Positions 36,720 to 48,400 of a DNA stretch of 64,000 nt are shown piece after piece. Location of the stretch: contig JAVTVJ010000041.1 of assembly GCA_034509425.1 (NCBI GenBank), positions 186,001-250,000 on the forward strand, written 5' to 3'. The notes beneath the pieces are model-generated. The model saw only the letters and a program-made list of their open reading frames with translations. It was not told the DNA's origin and ran no database searches. The stretch's first letter is position 1, and each line of letters starts with the position of its first letter. The translations under genes and the position numbers were made by a program. The stretch is from Eopsaltria australis. Its lineage: Eukaryota > Chordata > Aves > Passeriformes > Petroicidae.

Positions 36720-36823
36720 ACTGATTCAGTGCTCTTTGAAGTTGTTGTGAAGGCTCCCATACACTTCAGTTACAAAATCCTGCAGATATTTTTTCCATTG
36801 ACTTTAGTGAGGATGGGATGAAG
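36720..36823. repeat. Possible ancient sauropsid interspersed repeat fragment
   Basis: GGCTCCCATACACTTCAGTTAC and TTTCCATTGACTTTAGTGAG, followed by GATGGGATGAAG, recall the 'ctcccattgacttcaatggga...gcaggatcaggcc' words of the old sauropsid repeats also seen elsewhere in this window. It is strongly diverged. Confidence 0.4.
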
Positions 36824-37070
36824 TTGTTCTCAGCTGTTTTACTCATGCTCTGTGTCTGGCCAGATAGCTCACAGAAGGGGGTTTCTCTGCTTGACAAGAT
36901 GACATGAAAATCCAAAGAGTCCTTAAAGATTGCCATGAGACCGTTCCCTCAAAAGCTGTGCATTTCTGCATGGTATTTCATCTTTCTGGAAAAAAAGCCA
37001 TTTGGAAAGTCATGTAGTACAAACATGTCTGCAAGAAGTGATTTAACAGCTACATAGTACATTTCCAAGT

Positions 37071-37088
37071 CACTACATATATGTAGTG
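37071..37088. repeat. Perfect 18-bp palindrome
   Basis: CACTACATATATGTAGTG is identical to its reverse complement over 18 bp, with no spacer. It may be a cruciform or dimer-binding site, or chance in AT-rich sequence. Confidence 0.95.
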
Positions 37089-40000
37089 TATTTACCAATT
37101 TACAATCAGTTTAAACAATACCTACTACGAATTTATGCATTATATGAAGGAAAACTCTTATCTGGAAAGAATTTTTATTAATTGCAACATATAGCAATTA
37201 AGTAATTGAAAACAGTTGTTGATAGCATTGGTTCTAGTATTTTGGAAAATACCTGATTTCTTGTTAGCAGTGCAGAAAGTTTGAGTTTCATTTCTTATAC
37301 TCCGAAGTCTTATTGGGATATGTATCTGAATGAAAAATACAGGATAACAACTCTCCATTGTATGATTCATGCAACTAAAGAATTTATACACTTGTATATA
37401 ATTTCCTTTAACATCTGATTTTTTTTCAAAAAGATGAAAATGTAAAGATGTTTATGTCTAAAATAAAATATCTTGGGATACTTGGGGTTTTTCTCTGTGC
37501 TTATGATTTAAAAGAACATTTGGATTCTGTACCATCAGTTCTAAGAAAAACTAAAAAAATTCTGAATTCTGAATCTAATTTTATGATTACTAGGCTTTAC
37601 TTAGTTCTTTATAAATTTAGAAAAAAATTACTTCATTGTTTTATTTTCAGGGATTAAGTGTAGAATAACCTCTGATGATATTGGTTGCTAACCAAGTGAA
37701 GGATTTAGTTATGTGGAAATTTCCTTAGTCACTTGGCAATTTTTATGGCAGTCAATTCTTTGAATTCCCTCCTGTTGTGACTGATGATGAAACATTTACA
37801 TATACTTCATTTTTATGCATAAGTATAATTTGACCTATCAATATTATTTTGGTTTACAAAGTCCATAATAGCTTCTCAACACTTTCTCCATATCCACCAA
37901 TCATCTTGATACACAGTATTTATTTTGATGGTGGATCTTTAACCTCTCCTCCTTTTCCTGAAGGAAATTCTTGACTGAATCTTTAGTGGAAGTCATGGAA
38001 GGACATAATTTTTTCAGTGATAACTTAAGAGATTCATGTGGTTAAACCTCATTTTTATCTCAATCTGTTCTTTTAATATCACCAAAACTTCTTTTAATCC
38101 CACTCATTTTTCAGTTTTTTAAATATGTACCTTTTGCATGTTAGATATTTTGGTGGAGGTGTGAACCCATGGTAATCTCTTCCATCATGTTTCTTTTAAT
38201 GCCATATGGTTACGCTGCTGGATTTTGGATTTCCTTGGATATTTACAGAAATAGTAAACATATATTTATTTTCTTTCTGATTTGTCTCATTGCTTGCATG
38301 TTCCAGGCTTCTATTTTCTTGTAACATTTAGCAGCCAACAGTTACTTCCCTCCTGTACTGTTCCAAGTACTCTGTGCCCGTGTAGGTTCTTGAAAGTATC
38401 ACTGCAAGCACATTGAAAAAAATTGCCTTATTTCTTTTGTTTTGTGAATAAGCTTTTGAAATGCACCTGGCAAAGGAAAAACAGCAGGTGCCAAGTGATT
38501 TGAAGTGTCTGCACTACAATTTTCTATTAAACTGGACAAAAAACTCATCCATGTACAATAACCAGCAGGTGAGAGATGATTTTGTTAGGTTGTATTTTAA
38601 GGACTGTAGTTAATTCAGTAGATGGCACTATTCCTCCTGAGTCACTGAGTTAATAACCCAGATACAAGGTGGTTCTTCACTACGAGAGTCATCTTTTTTT
38701 TCTTCTAGTTGAGTCTGAATAAGGTTTTTGAATATTTGAGTCCATTAAAAGTTCCCATGAGATTATTTGCAAGAACATGGGCAGCTTTCTGCCAGAATTC
38801 CAGTGTAAGTGATTATTTGTTTGATCCCTGTAAAGCAGGCATAAAACTCTATATGATATGTGAGCAAGTGTGACAGGAATGCTGCCACATCACCAGGCCC
38901 AAGCAGCTCCTGCACTGATCTGCTGTGAGAGACAACAGGACTGTGGCTTCTGGGAGTGTGGGAATGCCAGAGTTCAAATATTGGTCAAAATAGCATTGAT
39001 TAGGATAATTAAATAATGAGAACAAAAGTTGTATGTGTTCCAGACATGTTTCAGTCCTCAGAAATAAGAAGCAGTATAGCCTTGGCATTTTCTTCAAGGA
39101 AGAACTTACTTTTTATTGGATTGGATTGTTCCCACTAAAATCTAGGCATTTTTGTCACACTTGTCTTGAAGAGAACAAGTTCTATTATTTTTTTGCTTTT
39201 AAAACTGTGATTTAGATGATTCTGTGATTCTACTTTGTTTGGTGGACAGAATGACAGACATGGTGACAGTTTCATTGCAGGCATTCAAAGCTGCCACAAG
39301 AAATCCCGAGTCTCTCTTGAAAAGCATTACAAAATGAGAAATGAATAAGAGGAAAGGAAATAAAATAGTCCAGAGGACTAAACCAATTATTTCCCAAATG
39401 TATTTCATTTCACCAGGCATGAAGTTGCTTTTTTATACATGAAAGACTTACAAGATGGGGTTAAAAATTTGGTGCATTCTGTATATTCAAGTTCAAACAC
39501 GGGAACTGCTCATATGCATGGGCAGTTCTTGCATTTGTTGCATTTTTTCCTTGGCCCAATAGTGGTGAGCTAAGAGTATCTATGAATATAACATATGTGT
39601 TCTCTGTAATGTAGTGCTGAATTTTTAAAACAAGTGGAAAACGAAGGTATTTTAGAGTAAACATAATATAGGCAATCAAAACAATTTTTCTTCCTTTCAA
39701 TTAAATATGATGTCTTCTAAAACAGCCCGTGGTCATAAATAGAAAATTAATAAAGATAGTGGGCAATTTGAAAGGTAAGGGTGGAATTCATTGCTGTGTC
39801 TTGAAATGGCCTAATCTAGAATTAATTTTCTTTAATCACAGTAATAACATTTCACTTGCTTGTTTTGGAAATGTGGTGGGAACACAGCTGCTTTCTCTGA
39901 GGAATGGATTGTAGCAGCTTGTAGTTTCCTTCCTAATTTGCAGGGTTGGAACAAATGGGCAGGTAGATATTTAGTGCAACAGTGCACTGGAGTATTTCTT

Positions 40001-41439
40001 ACTGGAGTATAACTGGATACCAAGTGCTGTTACATAGCAGAGTAATTAGAGGTCCTTAGTGAAGAGTGGGTGGTGTATAAACACAAAGGTTTGTAGGGAT
40101 GGCCTTTGGATACTTACACATTTTTAGTTCTTATGATAATGACTTGTGTCCCGAAACAACCTCCTTGAAACAGACATCAGCATTGATTAAAGGGAGAATG
40201 ATCTGTGATTAAGACACAGTCAGGGGAGACCTGGGTAATCTGAGCGCTGTCCCCAGTTTGGTCTCTAACATCAAGTAAATAACATTCTGCAGGTTGCCTG
40301 TGCAATGTTGTGGAGCTGAATCATGGTGATATTCAGGGTTCCTGTGCCTCATCCTCCCATCTCACAGAGTGTTTCTCTAGCCATGTTGTCACTACCATGA
40401 CTTTACTCCTTTTACAAAACAGGAGAAATTCCATTTCACTTAGAAAGTTTCTTTCAAATCTTTAACTTCTCTGATGTGTCTAGCCGTAATGATGTGAGAA
40501 ATCTCTATGTTTACAGTATTGACACATAATTTTTTAAAAATCAAAATAGTGGTAGCTCATAGGAAATTTGTGACAAATAAGAGGATGATAGATTTTCCCC
40601 CCAAATCAATAGATTTTAAATTTAATTTAAGATATGTAATTAAATGCAAGCTTTTTTTCCTTGATTTTATTGGTAGCTTGGTCCTCCCATTACTGTTTTA
40701 TCATCTAAAACAAGCCCTTAAGAAGCAGTATTGCGTAGTTTTGATGTATAAATAACCTGAGCTTAGCTTGAAATAATGAACCTATTAAAAAAACCCAAAC
40801 CAGCAACTATAAATAATTTCCTCTAGCTTTCTCACTGAAGTCTTGAGAGTTATATCACTCTTATTTTTTAAGATTCAAAATAATATCAGAAACTTCCATG
40901 CAAAAATTTTGTTTAAATAGGAAGGTCTTTTAAAATAACGTCAGTTGCCATGAAATATTTAGAAAGTGGGAAAAATGTTTCTTCCCTTACATGCATTTTT
41001 ATATAGCTGTGTATAACAGAGTGTTTTACACACTGTGCCATGAGTAGCAGTGACCCCTGTATTTCAAAACTGGTGAAATAGAAACCAGGTAGTTACTATT
41101 GATTTGTGTAATTGCTCAATGTCCAAGCAGTGATCCCCTATTGTTTTAGGTACAGTGCATACAGTATTAGAAGTCTTTGCCGTCCTTGCTCTGACTCCAA
41201 AATTAAGATTACTGCTTGTAATAGGGCAATAAATTATCAGCTTTGCATTTTCTTCACTTAAAAATACCTAATTACTAACACTGTGCTGGTTGTTTGCTCT
41301 CAGTGGGTTAAAAAAGGAAAGAGTCTAGCAATAAATACATTTATTTTCTGTACAGAGTAGTAATGATTCCCTTGCATTCCTCCAAATTCTCCCAAATTCT
41401 GTCACTCAATAATATGCTGCTCTTGTCAGCCTAAAAGGG

Positions 41440-41780
41440 TCCCAGATGGACACAGCAAATCAGCTGCAAATGCATCCTTCCTTCATTTGTATTGTTTAAT
41501 AAGCTGATACTGTATCTTCAGTCAGTACTTCTGTCAGGTTCATGTGTGTTCTTTTTAAAGCAGTTCTAATTCCATAGATAAATCTCTGTTTGTGCTGTCA
41601 GAGTATTCATTGTGCAAGACCAACTTTGCAACATTCCCAAGGCAAAGCAATTAAAATTCTGCATTTCCCTTAGCCCTTCTGGCTCCTAATGGCTGTTTAT
41701 ATTTTCTGCGAGGGTGATGGAAGAATGAAGAGACAGATTTGCTCAATACAGAACAGTGGCATTAAATGATACTGACCTTC
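41440..41780. promoter_or_regulatory. Candidate conserved non-coding block
   Basis: The block contains CAGCTG (41461-41466) overlapping TGCAAATGCAT (41465-41475, POU octamer-like), then ATTGTTTAATAAGC, AAAGCAATTAAAATTC and CTAATGGCTGTTTATATTTTC, in repeat-free mixed DNA. It could be an enhancer. No conservation data were available, so this is a pattern-based suggestion. Confidence 0.25.
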
Positions 41781-44700
41781 TTTAAAAATGCATGTTTTTG
41801 TTATGCTGAATGCTTTCTTATCCTTTCAAACCATGTTTGGTGTGGCAGCTTGTTCTGTCCTTGCAGATAAAAAGTGGTTCTGTGCTAATGAAGAGTTAGC
41901 AGCTTTTTACATCTGGTAAGAGAAAGAAACTTTCATTTGCAGTTGTGCTGGCCATGGGAGATTGTAATTGCTGTGGCTTGTGGCAAATTTGTTTGCATCA
42001 GAATATATCCACATGGGTGATTCAGAGTTAATTTTAGCTGTTGGTGAGGCCCTGAAAGCTTTACACATTTTTTTCTCTTTAGCAATGTCCAAGGTTCTCT
42101 TGTTTTACAGTTCCAGTGCTTCCTCTGTGAAATTGAGGCATGTGCATGTGACAGTCGGTTTTCATGAAGACAGATCACTGTCTATGCAAGGTTAAACCTC
42201 AAGTCCATGAGTTTTGGCAGCCACATCACTCAGATATGGCAAAAGACCATCACCTTTCAGTCCCTTGGCTGTCTGTCTTGTCAAAAGCTTTTCTGTAGCA
42301 TATTATGTCATTTAGAATGTCTTTATAATGAGTATGCAGAAGTAATTTCACCCATGTTTAAGTGCTACAGGGACCACAAGGAAGAGAAATTAGTTTGAAA
42401 CTACACTGTTGAAGAATGTGGCTGAGAAAAGGATACAAAGAGCAGACTTCACAATTTTCCTATAAGGAATAACCGGAGTATCTAGAAATAAGGATAGGCC
42501 TGTAATTCATACATGCTGAGTATCCAGTGATCATATGCACTTGAACACAAACTGTAGATGCTCAGAACTTCTGAAAATAATCTATTAAATAAAAATAAAC
42601 CTTGAAGAGTCCAAACCTAAGTTTCAAGCATTTGAAGCTGGAGACAGAATTTTAAAAGATCTTAACTTCAACTAGGGCACATATATCAGGACCAGATTTT
42701 CAAATACACTCACCAGCACAGTTCCCATTGTGACACCTAAGACCCAAGTTTTAAAAGGCTTTGCCCCTCAGCATGCTTAGGTCTTTTAAAAATTTGTCTG
42801 CAACTGTGTAGATGTAATAGAACTTCTTCCTCTGAAGTATAAATATCTAAACCCAAGAATGGAGAGAAAGCTCATAGAGAACTTTCCTCAGATTTTTTTG
42901 AGTGGGTGAAATTTAGTCTCCCATTCTTCTGTTATTCTCTCTTTCAAAACTAAGAAACTCATGAGTACTGAGATAAATAAGATTCAAGGAGATTATGTAA
43001 GAATATTTATGCATTCATCTATTTACAGATAAAATAGGGAGACTTCAGATCTCCTTCTCTAGTTTCTACTCAAGTTTCTGTACTGCTTTTATTCCTTCCA
43101 GATAATCTTCCTTTGTTATTAGTGAGATCAGGATACCACCAGTAGAAGTTCTATTGGAAAAGCATAGACTTAATCATGGTTAAATTAAAAGTTTTGTATT
43201 TCTGAAGCTGCTAGTTAAAAATGCAAATGTTGTTTATTGGAAAGTTGTTTTTTTTTGAAAATAAGTTTCACTACAGTAGGGGCCACAACCTTTGAAAAGT
43301 TTTAAAATAAAATCTTAAACCAGGAAGTAGCTGACTTATTGATAATAACCTTCTTGAGAGGAAACTTTCAACTGGAAAACTTTATATATTATTTTCAGCT
43401 ATAAAGTACATCTTAACTAAGAGAATGTGAAGTATCTAAAGTGAAAGACAAGATGTTAAATTTTCATCTTCAATGGCAAGATAATTAAAAAATAAGTACC
43501 TGGATTTAACCTTAACCTTTCTTTAAAAACCAAATAGGATTTTTATATCACTTTATAACATTTAATAGACAAAAGATGTATGAATTTATACATTTAAGCA
43601 TCTTATATGGTTCTTGAGTGGAAGTTTGAACTAGTATCAAAGAATGCCCTGAGTGTGTAAATATAATTAGTCTGGCTATTATGAATCAAATCCTTCATAA
43701 TCCTCATACATACAGAGGCTGAAGGATGAGATCTGTTTGTCTTTAGAACTCCTGAAATAGAGCTAATTTGCAATGGCTACGCTAATTCAGCTTATCTATA
43801 AAATGAGCACATATTACAAGTGCTGTTTTATGGTTCTAATATGCTGTGATTAATTTTATAACTAATTTAAAGCCTTGGACACTAATTGGTTCTTGTGCAT
43901 GCACACACACAGTACCCTGGCAAAAGGCACACTGCCACAAAACCTTGGGGCGAGAAAATACACCAGATAACCTCTTATCTGATGATAATTTGAGCAACAC
44001 GCATTGTAAAGGTTTAGCAAAGAGTAAAACACATTTGTAAATGTACTGTCCACATAAGGATGCTGCAGAACTTTTGAAGGCATTAAATAATAAATTTTAG
44101 TACAGATCCACCTTTGAAAACAAGGTCAAAGTCAAGACAGATCCTGAGATAATTTTCTTCATTAAGGGCGTTTAAGAGATCTGTGGTTCTTCTCCTTTCT
44201 CCTACCCACCAAGTATTACATTATTACTGACTTGAATTAATTCTATGCAGTAAATAACATAATCCATGAAGATGAAAAGCATGGAATTAACACTATAAGG
44301 CAAAAATGCTGCTTGAGCAGAAGCAAGCATTTTATCATGTAAATATGCAAATATCTACCTACATACTGACATTGCAGTTTCAAGTGTGTTGACACTATGG
44401 ACTAGGGGAGATAACTTTTGTATGGTTGCATTCAGTCAAGTGTATTGAATTTCAGCAGAGCTTTGCAAAATGCCTCAGGAAGGGTGTTTGGCACTCTTGT
44501 GTTTAACTACATTCTGAATGTATCTGAAATGCCTGCAATTTTCTTGAGGAAGTAAATGAAATAAAGCCTTTCAAAAAACTTAACACAATTCAAAGTAGAT
44601 GATATAAATCCATTGTTTTAAAGATGAGCAGTGTCAGTATTTTATTTGGCAGCATTATTTGTTGGAAAGTGCTATTTTCATTGCATATAAGTAATTGTCT

Positions 44701-45415
44701 GAACATTTGCATTTGTTTTTTACAGCCAATGTAGGTTACTACTAAAATACAGTGTCTCTGACAGGTTTATAATTTTGCTGACACAGGTTGGCAGATAGAT
44801 GAGCATCTCACATGGAATATAAACATAAATTTCAATGAATAAATAGAACAGGGTCTGTTAGCACAGTCATCAAAAGTGAAAAGCCTCATAAGAAAATAAC
44901 AGAAGGCTTTTGACCCTTTAAATTATAGCTCACTAGCTCACTGCTACAATGAACCAAGCTCCCAGGCATTGCTGGTGCTCTGACTCCCCTCTGGCATCTC
45001 CTGTATGCTGTTCACATCAAAATCCCCATGGAAGGTCACATGCTCCCAAAATTAAGTAGCTAATAGACTACTCGAATAATCCAGATTCCAGGTCAGAGAA
45101 AGTGTGTATGTTAGTCTGCAAGATTCAGGGCTGAGCCTTTTTAGAGAACTGTAGGAAAAAAGAAGGCATATTTGAGTACTTCTGTTTTCTGTTTAGCTTT
45201 TGCCTTTTTAAGGTAAAACTCAAAGCAATTAGAGTAAGCAGTTTGAATGAACATAAAAGCTGGGACGTGCTGTAATATTATTAATTAGCACTCATTTTCT
45301 TAGAAGTATTTCCCAGCCAATTGTCCCATTCACTTTGCAGGGGGCATCCTGGGTACTGAATACCAGATAATCTGCTGTGTTAGGTGTTAAAATAAATATA
45401 TTAACATAAATAAGT
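41781..45415. other. Gene-free DNA
   Basis: Apart from the old repeat at 42684-42802, nothing recognisable is seen. Overlapping short frames at 41907-42195 occur on both strands in three frames and are chance. A short (CA)n at about 43901-43910 is too short to be a useful microsatellite. Confidence 0.6.
42684..42802. repeat. Probable ancient sauropsid interspersed repeat fragment
   Basis: The order ATCAGGACCAGATTTTCAAA, then CTCACCAGCACAGTTCCCATTG, CACCTAAGACCCAAG, TTTTAAAAGGC, GCCCCTCAGCATGCTTAGGTC and TTTTAAAAATTTGTCTG closely follows a quasi-palindromic old repeat I recall ('ggccagattttcaaa..gctcagca..cagctcccattga ... ttgaaaatctggcc'). The two ends are roughly complementary to each other, as expected for that type. 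It is the best preserved of several such traces here. Confidence 0.5.
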
Positions 45416-45498
45416 GCCTCCAGGGATGGTGACTCCACCACTTCTCTGGGCAGCCTGTTTCAATGCTTGACAACCCTTTCAGTGAAGAAATTGTTCAT
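45416..45498 (-). mobile_element. CR1 LINE fragment (3' region, antisense)
   Basis: GCCTCCAGGGATGGTGACTC, then CACCACTTCTCTGGGCAGCC, TGTTTCAATGCTTGACAACC and CTTTCAGTGAAGAAATTGTTC is nearly identical to the reverse complement of the highly conserved CR1 segment just before the 3' untranslated region (sense order: 'ttcttcactgaaaggg...aagcattggaacaggctgcccag...gtggtggagtcaccatccctgga'). The element is therefore on the minus strand. Both ends are cut off: neither the 3' terminal ATTCTATG repeats nor the further 5' part is recognisable beside it. It is a dead fragment with no coding capacity. Confidence 0.88.
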
Positions 45499-48400
45499 GC
45501 TGTCTGTAGGTCTGTCTGCAGCTGCTTGTAAATGCAGAAGAGGCTTCATTTGAGGTTTGAGTTTGAAACCCTCACATCTTTGGGGATTTAATTACCCTAA
45601 TATAGGGTTCTAGATGGAGTTTTTTATTAGTCAGGCACTGGTGTTTGATGCATATCTAGATCTTGGTTAGCTTCAGGACTCTGAGGCTGTTACCATCCCA
45701 CTTATGACATTCACTTATGACATTGTGATTGGCAATAATTACACCAAAATTTACAGGCATCCTTTCAGGCAGCTGAGATGTGTGACTGTAAACACACCTG
45801 AGCTAACGTAAAGCTGCCTCATTACAGCCCTGCAATGAATGAACCCATCAAATGCGGAACTGGGTGTGCTCTGCTCCTGACTTTCAACGACTCTGCCTTC
45901 CTCCCTTACAGCAGTCCCCAGCTGAGCTGTTGGAATTAGAAGCAGTTAGAGCATGTTCACTAATATTACAGACATTACTCCTTTTACAACCTGTTTTTAC
46001 TTTCCTGACTCGACTTTGACAGTCCCTTTACTGCTTGTACCATTCCTCCTAATTGTCATTTTCATACCTGTTATTTATATTACTCCCATTACTGTCTTTG
46101 AACCTTCAGTGAAAGACTCATCTCTGTTGTCAGAACAGCAAACTGGGGAACTACCATAACAAAAGACCTTTTGTGAATCAGCTAGTTTCAGTTATTTACA
46201 GTAGGTGCCTTGATGTAGAGGAAAGATGTGTGGAGTTTTTTTTAAACACAAATTAATTATAATTCTTAGTGTTTGCAATTGTTCCAGAGACTAAAAGTGT
46301 TGGAATTTTCATAACAGATTCAATAATATATGTGGAAAAGCCTTGTTTTTCTTTTAAACAAATTCTGCCTATCAGAAGGAAATTGTTACAGTGCTTCTTG
46401 ATTTCTTTATGTAGGGCTGTGGGATTGTTTGATTGTACAATTTTTAATATGAGTCACTATAATTTTGCCTCTGGCTGATATTTTTCATTGGTACTTCAGT
46501 TTTTCATTGTTGACAGGTATTTTTGAAAGGTTTGCATATATATGTTGCATTTCTTAAATGAAGGTATCTTTGGTAGATAAGGCACATTGTGTGGGAGTGT
46601 TCTTGAAGAAAATTGGGAAGAGCTGGGAATTAGATAATTAACCTAAAAACTGAAAACATGTCTGCAAACAATTTACAGATAAATTACTGTTAGATAACAT
46701 TGTCTACCAGGGAGAATTGCATTTTTTTCCATTAACAGCAATTCTGTTCTGTTATCTTAGCCTTTTTTCCTGACTATATATCTTAGCACACAGACCTTTG
46801 TTCTCATTTACAGTCAGCATTTACACTGATGAACTCTTGTAAACTTTTACCTCTTCTTCCTATTCTTTATCCCAGTTAATAATTGAAAATTAACCCTAGG
46901 AAAAAAAATACACTGGAGGAGGGAAGAAAAAACTGTAACATACAAGAAATTCATTAAAGCAACCGTGAAGTTATCTTGTAGAACAGACCATTTCTTCAAG
47001 GGAAACAGGCTATATTGAGAGTTGTACTTGGCCTTTAGCAGAATATGTAGTGATGTGTGTGGGTTTTTTAAAGTGTGGGCTTCTTGTTGTCACTTCCTGG
47101 CCTTTTGTGTATGATGTTTGTGATTGCTTCATTATGATTTTTGTGTGTATTAGAACAGGACCTGAGGTAGAGCTGGTATAAGTGTAACTGAAGAGTTCTA
47201 GTCAATCACCTCTAGACTAAATTCAAATTCCCTTTGTCTTTAGGAAGAACACAATAGAATGTGTGCAGACTGAGAGCATACTGGTAAGCTTCCCATTTAG
47301 AAAAGGGTTTGGTGGTGAACCCTGCAGTCTTCATTCAAACAAATCTCTTTGTTGAATTCAGTGTTAATGCATTTTGGGTGACATGTACGACTGCTTTTAG
47401 TGTTTAAAATACCACCAGTTTTCTTTTCTTCCTTTCACAGTTCTTCAAAACAGACTTATATCACAGGTTTGTATTTAATGTGAGATGGTTTTTTGGTCTT
47501 TTTGAAGAGGAAAATTTCTTTCTTGTATAAACATCCTATTTCAAAATAGGTGCACTGTCAGAGGCCATATGAAGAGGTAATAGATATGCAACTTAAAATC
47601 AAATCCAGTTTACCCAGAGTTCAAAGGCAATAGCAAAGAGATCAGATATAGGAGAAAGTAGATGAATCTGTTGTACTTCCTGACTGAAGTTCTTCATAAA
47701 GTGTGTAAATTCTAAGAGTTAAAACCAAAAAAAGTCTTTAAGAGAAGAACCCACTGGCTTCCAAAATAGGCTAAATACTTCCAATCTCTGTAGTCTGCTG
47801 CCAGAGCTAGAATGTAGTATTTGAACTCTCTTGTTTCATTATTTTTGAGTTAACATAATGTGACCTTCCCCTATCTTTTTATGGAGCATCACTGCCTTGT
47901 CTGCTAGAAAGATTTCAGATGTTGCTCCCATTTTCCATGGCCCCTGTATAATCAGGGCACTCTGTTTTTCTGTTCAGAATTTTGATTACACATTTTTTGT
48001 TCCTGAGGTTGGGGTGTTGTGTAGATAACTTCTGTTTCAATTTTCATGCCTTTACTGATTCTTAAGATGGTTTTTTTTTCAGTTCCTATGATAAAGGACT
48101 CCAAAGTGTTGGTGTTTTCCATGTATAGATAGAAAAATACATTGGTGTTTGTAGCAACAACTTCCAGACCCAAAGTGGTCAAGTAGCAATCTGAACCTAA
48201 ACAGTCATGTTACATTTCAGTAATAGGACAATAATAGGACACTTGCATCACTTTATGGTTCTTACACCCATGGATCTGCAGTAAGGTGAATAATGAGACA
48301 TGAGATGAAAAAGAAAATTCTTCCAGCAGCTGTATAAAGGCAATTACTGCATTATAGGTTTTCACTCTGGGATGGTTCATCCCTGAATAAGATCAAATCT

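Larger units (their letters stand above)
33641..41439. other. Gene-free DNA with palindromes and old repeat traces
   Basis: No gene is supported. A T14 run is at 33654-33667. A frame at 33649-33870 begins in that T run and contains a splice-acceptor-like site at about 33704, but has no donor of quality. Probable ancient repeat traces are at 34314-34345 (CACTGAAGTCAGTGAATTTA) and 40834-40860. Enhancer-like, repeat-free DNA is at 35150-35420. A possible exon at 38453-38568 is discussed in the findings. The remainder is ordinary. Confidence 0.6.
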
